Positions 37,846 through 49,942 of a stretch of 64,000 bases of DNA are shown one piece after another (within the stretch, counting starts at the first letter, position 1; every line of letters begins with the position of its first letter). The stretch lies in the NCBI GenBank assembly GCA_008508345.1, contig QNGE01000930.1, positions 126,455-190,454 on the forward strand, in the 5' to 3' direction. Position numbers and translations under genes: made by a program. The notes under the pieces were generated by a model. It was not told where the DNA came from. It did no database searches and was given only the letters and a program-made list of their open reading frames with translations. The DNA comes from Paragonimus westermani (lineage: Eukaryota > Platyhelminthes > Trematoda > Plagiorchiida > Troglotrematidae).

Positions 37846-40800
37846 CCACTCTCATTGTGACATCTGTGGATCCACATAGTTATGATCACCCTAAAGCTAA
37901 CATACTGACTAATTCTGCTCCGCTTAGACATACTTTGATGCCCTTACCATGCATTTTTCACTATCAGCCTGGATAGAATTTGTACGCCAAACACTGTTTG
38001 AATTGGAGAGTACGGACATGTGCCTGGTCATTTTGAACGACAGCAATGATGATGCAGACCATCTGCATCAAAAAATGTAACCGAGGAAGCAGGAGAATAC
38101 AACACAAAGCTGACTGCAGATTTCGAACTGGAGTGATCTGTCATACTTTTTGATTGCTGGAAGTAAAATTTCATTTCGTCAGAAATTTGTCAGTATATAG
38201 TTCTACTCCACCTAATAAAGATGATCAGAGTTAAGTAAAATCCCATCACGAAGGATCACCTTCGATGAAGCCAAATATGCTAACATGCGCTCCTATTCAG
38301 TTGAACAATTGTGACTCGGTCACACAAAGTGGCCTGCCTAGTGAGAAATATTTCCCCATAATTACTGCATATGGATTGAAGGGAATTCTGCTCTTGCTCA
38401 CTCATCACGAGCCTTTTCTTATCACTCCTCCAATGTCCACTTCGAGTTTCGCCCACCGGTTTTGCTACTCGTAAATAGAATGACTCAACCGCTGGTTCAG
38501 TCGCTGATTCTCGTACGCAGCTGCAATTCTAAGCTGTTGAACCTCATGTAAGTTCAGAAATACATGGACGGCAAATAACTGCGGGGAAAAACCTACCTTT
38601 TATTGATGGTGGACTGAATGTTCATATGCTTTCTAAGAAACCCTGAGTGCGGTTACCACTGTGAACTGTTTTTATCGGTATAACGTTATAAGTTGAAGCT
38701 AATTTCTCGGAAAATTCGTTTGACTGTAAAATTATGGCTTTGAAATTTACATGAACTAATTCGGGTATTAATTGCTGAAGGTTTCAGTCCGTCACCTTAC
38801 ACATCTAGCTCTGTTCCATATAGTGAAACAGGAACCAATAAAGCTTACGTGACCTTCACATTGGATGTATCTTCCACGATAATACTAAGCGTGACACTGG
38901 TCTCTTTTGTGAGCTTCACTCATCACCCGCATAGTCTGGGTGTGCTAACTAGTCTCCCCCGAGGAGAATGCACACAGCTGAACTCCACCATATACCCATA
39001 AGATAGAGATGTATTCGGGTATGTTGGCCGTGTGCTTTGCCAACAATGACTCATGAGGCTTGGTCATGACTCAGCGGCGGTCGCCAACAGCCCACCCTAC
39101 TGCTAGATTACCCAGCTCACTCCGCCGGCGGCAGTTACGACGGTAGTAGTAGGTTTGGGTGCTTCCGGGCGGAATGATTGAAGATGCTTATCGACACTGG
39201 ATTGTAGGAGAGGATATGAGAACGAGGACTAGGCTAGCAAACAGCAACTCTCTGGTATTCGACCTGTTTGTAAAGAGAGCAGGACGTGTGCTACTTGACT
39301 GAGTAAGCAAGTGATCAGCTGAGAGGCAGTGGTGGCAAGGATATAGTCGGTGGGACGACGCGGGCATACAGTACAAGCTAATTTATCATGAAAACTACAA
39401 TGGCTGAATCGGTATATTTGGCCACTGTCGGTATTTGCTGGTAGCCGGATGAGCACGGAGTTTCAAATGAGTGAAAACAACCTAAAATCACCATGAAGAG
39501 ACAAAATGTACGATTAGCTGCAAATCTGAGGTTTAGTCTCGGGTGTTCCTCAAGGATGAGATCTAACATTCGTAAGCCTCGATTGTGTTTGAGCTAGCTG
39601 TGAAATGCGATATAGCGGCCGGATTCGACGGATTAATTTACACAAACACACGTAAAATAACTCACTAATGTTCACCCCACATATTTTGCCGGTTCATTAG
39701 AGAAATTCGAGTATTTTTATTCCAGATAAAAAGCGAGTTCTCCGAGCTGGACTTTCATTCTCTATCACGATCAATCCTGCTCTAAAACAGCCCTTTTTTC
39801 ATTCCCCAATATCAAGCGTCATAAATGACCTTTGATTTTCATGAAATGTTTGATACGAGCGTTGAACTTGATAACCTTCTCTGAGTGTTTGATCAGTTTT
39901 GATATTGCATGATTAGTAGATTCCAGGAAGCCAGTATTTAGCAAACTCTAAGTGCAGTAAGTTGGGGTCCATGTCTAGTCATGTGGACGCATGTTTGATA
40001 CTCCCAGCTGATCAATAAAACCATTACAAACTGTGCAAAACAGAAAACACGTGAGTTGTAAGCTTTTAATCATAAGCTACTCTTGCGGTAGGCTGCAACA
40101 TTCATAACCATCTGCCCTGACCAGCATTTATTCCGGTTTCAATGCGCCCATTATTAGCATACGTGATATCATTCTTTTACACACTGTGTAAATGTACAAA
40201 GCGGCAAAGGAGTATAGTGATCGTGTGTGCGGTTATCAGACGGACAACAGCTTTTCTTCGACTTCATCAAAAATGTCAGGTTTGAAAGTGTCGATATCAG
40301 ACTAATCTGGTCAGCAACGTAATTTCCTGGCTCTTTCTCTGGCCCTCATCGTGATAAGAGTAGTAGCCGTATCAAAACACTCCTCTATCCCGATACTGAT
40401 CAGTATAACAGTAGCTACACATTCGTAGGTGAGAGCGCTGATCATGTTTTGTGCTTTTATATGAATTTGTTTCAAAATTGTTTCTGGATCAGTCGTCAGA
40501 CAGGCACTGGGGTACTTCGACAGCTTTGGACTAGCTGGACCAGCGTTGACAACCCGAGATTGACTGAAGTATGGCTCATCCTTGAAATCCTGTTGTATCA
40601 AATGCAAATGCGTTTAGAATGATCCATGTTACCGGTTGTAATGAAACTGCCATCATAATGGACACATACCTTCATCTTATATACTGCTGCTTGCTATAAA
40701 ATTTCACATAAGTTATGTTTGAAACAGTCTCTCTTGTCCCGCCTCAGTCACTGACTTCCAACGTTGTTGCCGAGTCCAAATCAAAATTATCGCGTGAGTC

Positions 40801-43800
40801 CCGAGGGCCAGCAGTCGACCATCATACAACAGCTTGTAACTGCACAATCACTGCTGTCTGAAATTGCTGCATAATTGCCGGCTAACAATTAACCTTTACT
40901 ATTTTGTCCGATAATAACACGATGGAGTTTCTAGTCACGTTATTTGCCTGTAATAGTGGAAATATTGTGCATCCTATGTGTATTAACCTCTCACTTATGA
41001 TGGTTTCGATCCGCTGGTAAAACTGGAAAAAAATGTCGCTACTGTTAGAATGTGCAGTAGAAATTGAGAATAGGAAGATGGGAAATTTTGAATGCTCTCA
41101 TACAGGAAGATACGGTTGGTCACAAACACGTATACTAGGGCATTCAAGAGATGTGTTCAGTATGGGACATACATTAATACAGCAGTAACACATACCGTTG
41201 CTCGTATCTCGGTACACTTATTTAACATAATGGCTTGTGGCAAACAAATCCGGCACTGTTAATCTGCCCTCAAGAAAGTTTCGATAGGAGGTTTACCTGA
41301 CGAACAACAGGGCAGACTCTCACGATTATTAATTAACCGTAAAACACAACGAAAATTTAGTTTGCTAAAGATCTTTAGAGCTCGAAAACGGAGGGCAGTA
41401 ACCTTTATAAAATACTAAGGCGGTAGTCAATACTGACCAGGTCAATGGTATCTGTCGTACGTCTTCCCGCTTCTGTAACCATATTAATTTGTCGAAATTG
41501 TGACCACCACCCTGCAGTTAAACAGCTACCGATATCAGTTTAACCATTAGGTTGTCATCCGCTCAGAACCTTCTACTATCTAGTTGCTCACTGTAGTGCT
41601 CAAGGAAATTTATCACAATTTCAAACACTTTAGCTGTGTTGGTAAAAACGAAGAGTCCTGCATTAGTCCGTTGGTGGCTTCAAAATGGTTTTGTATATGA
41701 AATTTGCCACCATCTAGATCTGTCTAAAAGTTCGTTGTCAAACGTCTCCCTATCTGTCGGTTACAACCCGGGTTTAAGTGTGTGGAAGCAACTAGACAAG
41801 CATGATAAAAGATTTATACGTTGTCTTCAGTCCAGCGAACAGCTGTTAACCACGTTCCGTAGTTTGCTTTGTTTCAGTAGACGGTAGCAACCAGTTGTTG
41901 TCGAACATTTAGACTTTTACACTCATTTATTGGAATCGCTTCTCCAAAAGACGTTCCTTTTATCTTCCTGTATTCCATTCGTAAGGTGACTCATATAGGA
42001 CATGACATTTTCGTTCGAGCAAAACAAACATGCAACCAGAAACATGAAGAACGGTTGGTATTTATGACGGTAAGATGATCAGCAACGAGTGACCTTCCTC
42101 CCGGAAAACAAACTGATTTGTCCTGAACCCAAACTCCGGTTACAGTTAACCTTAAAACACATGAATTACCTCAGTGCTGAATAGGTTGTGTGTGACGAAA
42201 CATTTATGTTTGCTCCCGTCCTGACCTGTCCTAAACACAAAAGAAGTACTGTACACGCACACCACACCACAAATCCAGATGAGGATGACAGATGTGGGAA
42301 CGGATCAAGTCACAAAAGTATGTGCCATCGGCTACGCCTGATTATTCTGCCGCCGAATGATGCCAGTGTGATGTTTTCCTGAGTTGGGCGGTTTGTAACA
42401 AACACATCGCTGCGATGTTTCCGTGTATATACCTATACGGAACTTACAAGGGTAAACAGTTAAAATAAGAGCGAAATCAAAAATCGCGTTGGGTAGTTTG
42501 GGCGGCTAGTGAGAATGAATGATTGTGGATACCAAAACGATAAATTGGTATACCCAGGACTACGTCAAACTATCCTTGAAAAGCATACAGATAAATTTTT
42601 GTTAATTAATCCGTCAGTGATAAGGACAGGACGGCCACACGGGCTGGGATCTGTTTGCGGCATTGTCAAATATTCGAATGCATCTCACCACATCTAAATG
42701 ACGCTCATTCACTCAACAAAGACAGACCATTTTTCTTAGTCCGGCTGCCATTTTTCACAGTTAGGTGAATCAGCCGGAAGTTGGGCTTGATACTCTGACG
42801 GAAACTGTCTTGGATTCGTAATACTCTCACAGAAACAATTATACAGACGAAGATTGCAAACTCAGTTAAAACAAACACTTGGCATCAGACCTAACTTTGT
42901 ACGGCAACTTGGAAACTCACCAGGATTTGATTTACAGCTGAAGCGATATTTTGAACAGAACAATTAAACAACAAGCACGAGTAGATGTTTCACATTGACT
43001 TATGTTTACTAAATCACTGGCAAATGGAAAAACTCACACTTACGCTTTTAGAAACGACGGGCAGAAAACATTCAACGGTCAACAGCAATCAATGCAGACT
43101 GAGTGATACTAAAGATATAGCCTGAATGCCACTCACACACATTTGTAGCTCTCACATTCTGTCAAGCCTTTCCGTCAACTCCATTTAACTTGTTTTTGGT
43201 ATCCAAATTATACCTAGTAAATCCTCAGTTGCTCGTCAGTATACGGAGAAAAATGTAACTTATTAAATTCACGGCAGCTCTAGGCTCACAAACAATTGTT
43301 TTCGAACATGTCGAACGTAAATAGTATAAGCTGATGGGTCATAGTCATCCGGTAAAATTTCTCGAATGTTTGTTACGGTGATTTTTTAGTCTGACTGATA
43401 AGAAGACTCATCAGTCAGTTAAACTGAAAACTTGCTAGTGAAACCACCACTATCACATCGGTTCGCCGAATTTGTTCCCCAACCTACTTCAGTACATGTC
43501 TCATCATTCACGCTATACCTATTGCCGGTCTCTTCCGTATAACTTTTTTACCAGTCGCGTAAAATGTGAAATTCAAAGTGGTATCTACAGTCATCAAGGG
43601 CTCAAGTGGTCTACGACTGTGTCGTTGTGTATCATCTTTGATGAAGAGAGATTACTTCTTGACCGTTCCAATATTTGTAGTGGTATTATGTCTTGGCTTC
43701 AGTGTCACTTAGTGTGGTCACGTGTACATCCACTCACCTTGAGGGTCGTTATGGACAACACACCCGAATATAAAAACGTTGTATGGCACTAACAAACGGG

Positions 43801-46800
43801 AGGAACACATGTGCTGTGAAATGGACCCACTTCTTACGCCCTGCTCAGATGACACGTTATAACCTACAGGAGAGAAAATTAATGTTCATGTACTGTGCCA
43901 TTCTGTACCATTCTCATCGACGGCTTTGATGAAGTAAATAATTATGAATGATAAATGTACTATTTGTTCTCATTCTCTAGTCATTAATCAAGACGTCCCT
44001 CAACATTTTGTGACGCCATACGTATCCACAACATCCATGGTTGTAAGCATAGCCATGTTCACAAGTGGTCCTAGTATGTGCACACAATGTAAGATTCTGC
44101 GTAGAAGACAAGTGGTTCAAAATGTCTGGTGGCATTGTAATGGGAAATTTACTTTGGTCAACAATGACGATGAAAAAGGAACGAGAAGCATCTGTTATTT
44201 TCGCACTTGTTATGTCATGGGCGACATGTTCAAGAAGCCTGACCATCGTCGATAATTAGTGACTTTCAGCCGGTGCTGGACAAACTGAATCAGCGCCCAT
44301 CCAATTTGTTTATCGCAGATCCTTTCAAAGAACACGTTTCCTTGCAGTTCCATCATTGGATAACATTCAATTTATGACAGAAAACCAGTCTCCTCCACGC
44401 CAGTTTATCATGAAATGACTGCAATAAAATACTTCTCGATCGATTCACATTCATATGTGCAGATTAAATAAGTACATCTGCGCGTCTGTTAGATAGTATA
44501 AGAAAAGGGTAAGGCGTACGGAACTGGTAGCATTGTGTCGAAGCCAGATGTGTATTATGATCTATAATCCAAAGAAACAAACTGTTGTCTTGCATCAAAG
44601 CAAATCAAATTTGCGTACAAGACCCATTATCCCATGCAACTGATTAAACCAAGTAAAATGGAGGAGTTTCGCTATAGTCTGTATGAATTCTAATGCCTTT
44701 TTCTTCTGTAACCTGTGGTATGGCCTGCTGCTTAAGGTAAGATAAGATAGTTTAACACAGCACAAACGAACATGATGACCAGTGAACTGTATCAATCAGT
44801 AAGTGAATCACAAATCGACGTTCACTACCATGAAAGGTATTATAAAAAAATCTGCCCCTCAGCTTGAGGGAAACCCCATTAACTTCCGATCACCAGCCTC
44901 AGCATTGTGCCTATAACGCTGGATATCAAGCAAAAGTACACGTTTGTTTTGGCATCCCAGTATTCGTGTGGTTATTTTGTTTACTTTGAAGGCTAGACGA
45001 ATAAAGAGAGAAGGAAAGCTGAATCCACCTGGCGAAGTAACTGACAGTAACACAAAATTCGACAGGGCAGATTTACCGCAATCCAGTGGTTGATCTGTTC
45101 GTCGCACTGTGCTGTCAAAGCTAACATAACGACCCACTGAACAGTGTCTCAGAGACATCTAGCTGGTGTGGGCATTTATCACATTCTGGTCCACGGTTAC
45201 TGCAAGGTTGGAATGAATATTACTGGGGCACCTGAGACACTCCTCAGATAACAAACAAAACGTCATCTACACAACTTTGGCTAGGAGACAGTTCGTAGAT
45301 TTTATCATTTTTTTGTAATAAAGACAGCTCCGTTTGTGAGTAGTATAGTGCGTAGATTCGAGAACCAAAGTACAGATCTGGACGCCAAGAAGACAATGGA
45401 CCAGAAGCAACTATTGAAACAGTGTGCACCCACTATGGGAGAGAGGTATACCAAGAGCGAATGACAATGTACTGTTGCCCAGTGTGTCTGGATACACGTC
45501 AGCTACACGTTCATTGTCCCGTGTTCTAACGCAATCTGTGCGAGATTTCACACAGTTTAAAGGTCTTTTGTGATCACAGCAAGTTAACTCTGTTTATATC
45601 TCGATCACAGAATGTCACTTCGATACACACCCAATATCATACTGATTTGTGTACATGGTATGCTTTTTGAAAATCATGCTATCCGTTCTATATTGAAAGG
45701 ACTTCGCTATAGTAAGGACAGAGTGAAACCCGAAAGTTTCTTGAAAGTAAATGGTCGCAGACATTTTTATCGTGAGGTTTGACAGCCCGTGTACAAAGTT
45801 TGTGGTCACAGTGAGTGCCCTGCAAATCGTAGTTATTGATTGTCAACTGTTTCGATTTTAACTTTTTTCCCTGGCCTCTGTTTTTGCTACTTGAAACTTC
45901 GGAGAGAATACGAATGTCTAGCATCTTCCAGTGGTCGTCTTGAAACTTTATTCAGCAAAATGACTTTTTACGAGAGCGTATCGTTTCAGTAGATAATGAG
46001 AAACATTTAAAGCTTTACCAATAACTAATGAATTCGGGCGGAGTGTGTGTGAAAGTCGCTGCTTTTGTACAAATCTATCCACACAATGTAACTTCTTCGC
46101 ATATTACTATTCTGTAGTTAACTCCCTTTCAGTCACCTAGTGGTCTGTTTTTTGTATCCTGCAATCCTACAGGTTGTGGGCAGCTGATTAAACAGAGAAC
46201 AACAACTGAATGGTTGTAGATTTCTATAAATAATATTTAACTAAGGTGCATAATTTCAGAAGGAAAATCTTCAACGTTCAGATGTACCTGTGTCAGAAAT
46301 CAGTAATCCAAACTGCCCCTTACATCGGTTAGTTTTTGTGACGCAGCACATTTTCGGTGTACATGTGTACCTTCAATGGAACAAGTGTAAGGGTATATGC
46401 CTTACGGCTGAACCAGGGTTGACTGGACTGTAAACAGAACCGAGGTTTACCGGCTACTAATTCCATGATCTCAGACTGACGTAGATTTATTTGCTATCCA
46501 TCTTATTAGGCTCACGTGAGAAAAAAGCACAACTCGAAGTACGCTTATTCCGGAGATGCATGTCAGTTAGGATTTAGTCACTAAAGGTCAGATGTTGAAT
46601 CTACTGACCAAATGAGTACTTGGTTACAGAGGCTTTGGTTGGAGATTGTAACGACCCAGCGATAATTTCCGTGAGTTCAATTATATGCGTTCCCTATCGC
46701 TTTGTCTACATTTACATACGGTATGACCTGGCAAATCCACAAGCGTTACCGTGGCAATGGCTAAGCTGCAGAATAATAGTCTCTGTAAGTACTCGTCAAG

Positions 46801-47698
46801 TGGTTGCACTTTAAAATGACTATCCTAACGTTTTTGCAAGACACTATAAGATGAAAGATTTCGAATTTTATCAAAGGGAGGAAAAGCGATATATAAATAT
46901 ACTGGTTCTGAGCACACCGTTTACTTTGATCAAAGGCGAAATGTGATATATCGTTTTGAGTCTATCGTGGTCGTTCACGATTTCCGTAGTAAACTACATC
47001 TAACCCTATATTAATATCCAGGAGGAAAATATTGGCTCTGCTTTTCAATGAACTTATGATGAACATCGAATTCGTTTGTTTAAGAAACCCATAGGTGTAT
47101 ATCAATCATACAGCACCCGTACATACTATTGAACGCTTGAGTTCCATAACACCTCTTTTTAAGCAGTCTTCCTACCAATGAAATCTTTTCGAACAGCCGC
47201 TCAGTATTGGAATCAAACATTGAATACACATGCAACAGTCGTTCTATTTGGTGTGTACGTTTGCAAATTTGGTCGGAAGCGCCCATAGCCGTCAAATACG
47301 TCTGAGCTGACCATTTGTTTTGAGAGTGAATGGAGTCATCAAACCACATCGTTATGTATACTGAACGGATAGAAATGATTGCAGCTTATAAAGATAAAAT
47401 TTGTGTTTTGCCCCATTAATGTTACCTTATGTGGTTCGCGCTACTATCTTCTCCCTTGATAACTTTTCAGTATGCCAACTTCTACTGTCTACGTCCACAT
47501 TCTACAGTTAATCGCCAAAATTCATTCAAATAATGCAAAAATGACAGTAGTCCTTGTCTGGACTCGGTAGGCGTCTTTGTGCAGGTCACGAGATCAACAC
47601 ATAGCATGCCGTCGAAGGCTGTGCCACACTCAAGTTACCTGACCTAGTTCAGCATAAGTGTTTGAAGGCGAACAAAGTGAACATATTTGAATTTCTGG
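37846..47698. other. Intron 1, middle 9.9 kb: no gene seen
   Basis: Apart from the GC-richer block near 39 kb, this is non-coding by eye. Frames such as 41636-41887 and 43472-43792 (plus) have no recognisable content. Confidence 0.5.
38930..39470. other. Unexplained GC-richer block in intron 1
   Basis: By eye this segment is richer in G and C than its surroundings (for example CCGCCGGCGGCAG near 39122 and GGGACGACGCGGGC near 39352). It has overlapping minus-strand frames of 60-75 codons and no recognised protein. A mobile-element fragment is the likeliest explanation, without proof. Confidence 0.25.
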
Positions 47699-48243
47699 TG
47701 AGTAGTCGGGGATCTGATTTATTTCCATATTGAAAATCACGCACATTTGATCGCAGTGTTCGCATTCAGATAGACTTCCAGCCAGCCTCTTTTGAAAAGA
47801 AGCACTAGACTCGAGTTCCACTCTCATTAGAGCTCATTAGTAGTGCATATACTTGCCACGGCCGTGATTTGAACTCCGGCCATTCCAAACATGAGGAAAC
47901 CGTGTTAACCACTGCGCCATTGACCTCACTTTGGGCACGACCGAATGATCAAATCTGAACGCTCAACCGCTACCCTCGCTTGTGAGCAATGATCAGGTTA
48001 CCCGATCGTCTCGGGAGGAGACACAGTAACTGTCATGTTAGCTCCAATCGATAACCCCGCAATTAGGACTTCCGAGATCACTGATCTCCCGGCCGTGGCA
48101 AGGATATGCACTACTGACGAGCTCCAGTGAGAGAGAAACTCGAGTGCAGTGCTTCTTCTCGAAAGAGGCTGGCTGAATGCGAAGGATGCGATCAAAGGTG
48201 AGTGATTTTCAGCTCGAAAACAAACCAAATCCCCGACTACTCA
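47699..48243. repeat. Fold-back repeat with about 155-170 bp inverted arms (larger copy)
   Basis: The left arm (47699-about 47869) begins TGAGTAGTCGGGGAT, and the right arm (about 48089-48243) ends with its complement. The arms match over most of their length, including GCTGGCTGGAAG/GAATGCGAA and GGCCGTGGCAAG landmarks. The minus strand of the left half contains a tRNA-like head: an A-box-like AGTGGTTAACACGG (47918-47900) and a B-box-like GGAGTTCAAATCACGG (47879-47862). So the structure is either two oppositely oriented SINE copies or a fold-back element that incorporated a SINE. No open frame or transposase is visible. Confidence 0.75.
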
Positions 48244-48430
48244 GTAATCTAAAATATATCTTGCTCGGTGGGGTCAGTGACTCACATGTTCATGTCTAAG
48301 ACTGATAAGTAGTTCTGTAGGTTTGATAGTCCAGAAGCAGTACAGTGTCAATGCTCATCGGTGACATTGGTGTATTCCAGCGTGAATTAATCAATGAAAA
48401 ACCCTGCTTTGACAGTCAATCGACTGGGCA

Positions 48431-48620
48431 ATTTAGTTGATTCCATATGACACATTTGGTTGGTTGGGTAACTAGGTCCAGATGTGACATTGCTGAGCTT
48501 CCAACGTGGCTTTCTAGCCCGGTTGGCAGTGTTTGCCGCGTTGGAGCATGCTGTTTCTGTTGCTGGTTCGAATTCAGCCCAAGTGCGGATTTTCCGCAAT
48601 TGGGTCTCTTCTAAATGGAA
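48431..48620 (+). repeat. tRNA-containing repeat (family 2), copy 2
   Basis: Order: leader with TTCCATATGACACA and GGGTAAC, A-box-like TAGCCCGGTTGGCAG (48515-48529), B-box-like GGTTCGAATTC (48565-48575), then CAGCCCAAGTGCGGATTTTC and GGGTCTCTTCTAAATGG. The tRNA-like core is preceded by about 85 bases shared with copies 1 and 3. Confidence 0.6.
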
Positions 48621-49751
48621 ATAAATATTAACAACATATACTCTCAAGATGCTCACTGGACCAGAGTAAATTGCAAAACGAAAACTGGTTCTTTCACCTC
48701 AGCACCTACCAAGAGATTCTAGCTATGGAATGGGACTTTCCGCTTGAGGCTTTTGACTTTGGCGACCATCACTCCAAGAAACTGTTGTTTGTGATAACAA
48801 CGTAGTCTGTGTTGTCTCTGCGACGAGCGCGCCACAGTGACAGTCTTTCTAAAGACGCTAAAACTACCAAGACAGCCCATAGTGCCATGCTCCATGAGTT
48901 CAGCATTTTTGTTCTTGGATAAAAACCTGATGAGTTAGTCTGTTTTCTTCGTTTGCCTTGGCTTCATTTTACTTAAAAAGACAGTTCTTTGGGCTTGAGA
49001 CGGACTGTAGCCAATATACTAATATTTGACAGCTGTCTAATATGAAGTAAACTGTAAGTAACCAGCTGGATACAATGATTATTTCGGTTGAAACACTACT
49101 TACTGCACCAGTTACTATATGCTTGCTATCGAAGGTGGTGTTTCCCCGTAGCATTAATCTCCGCAAACTGCATCACAATATTGACCCCCAGAAAAAACTT
49201 CAAAATTCGAATTCATTACATGTTTGGTTGTCTAACACAGATGCAAATTACATTAACAATTGGTTCAACAAAACACGCTGTCACCAGAACGAGGTGTTAT
49301 TGTGGTCGTGATATTAACTGGTCACTAAATGGACTTTGAAATCAAACATATCGAATTTCGCCATTCTTCTAAACTTAGCGTTTCTGTGACAACAAAATTC
49401 AGCACCAACAACCCATGTTATTGGCTTCACCCGTCCAAACGCTGTCCGCGTCCCCTAAGCTGTAAAGACGTGGCTTACGCTACTTCGTAAGGGGCAGGGT
49501 GTGTCGTAAGTTCGGTGAAGTGTCGTTTTATCTGTCAAATTCTGTTCAGTCAGTTGGATTTAATGGTGATTCATGCTAATTCGTGTCAGCAGTCATCGGG
49601 TTGAGTTAAGGTGCCTGGGGACAAGTGGTGTACTTGTTGATTCTCAGCTTCCATCGCAGTCTATCGACAATCCCATGGCGACGATGAACAGCAGGTATGG
49701 TAACTTTGGTTCCACTGTATTACTAATAAGTAGTGTGGCAGACATACGATT

Positions 49752-49942
49752 TTAGGTGAGATCCAACTGTGAAAATTCGGGGCCTCGGCTGGATTCGAAC
49801 CAGTGACAGACATAGCCTGCTTCAACACGGCAAGCGCTCTACCAGCTGAGCCACGAAACTACACCAGGAGTTTGGGACTTTCACATTTGGAATCTGTTAC
49901 CCACTCGTCCCACTGTATCATATGAAATCCACCAAATGATCC
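49752..49942 (-). repeat. tRNA-containing repeat (family 2), copy 3, best preserved
   Basis: On the minus strand the leader TTTGGTGGATTTCATATGA leads into A box TGGCTCAGCTGGTAG (49853-49839) and B box GGTTCGAATCC (49801-49791). The D stem (GCTC/GAGC) and T stem (CTGG/CCAG) pair, and the acceptor is approximate. The anticodon loop does not have a regular seven-base form, so no anticodon is assigned and it is called a SINE. Confidence 0.6.

Noticed and set aside
49785..49862. A functional tRNA gene on the minus strand.
   Set aside because: A and B boxes and two stems are good, but the anticodon loop is irregular, the acceptor stem imperfect, and the same core lies in a dispersed repeat with shared leader and tail.
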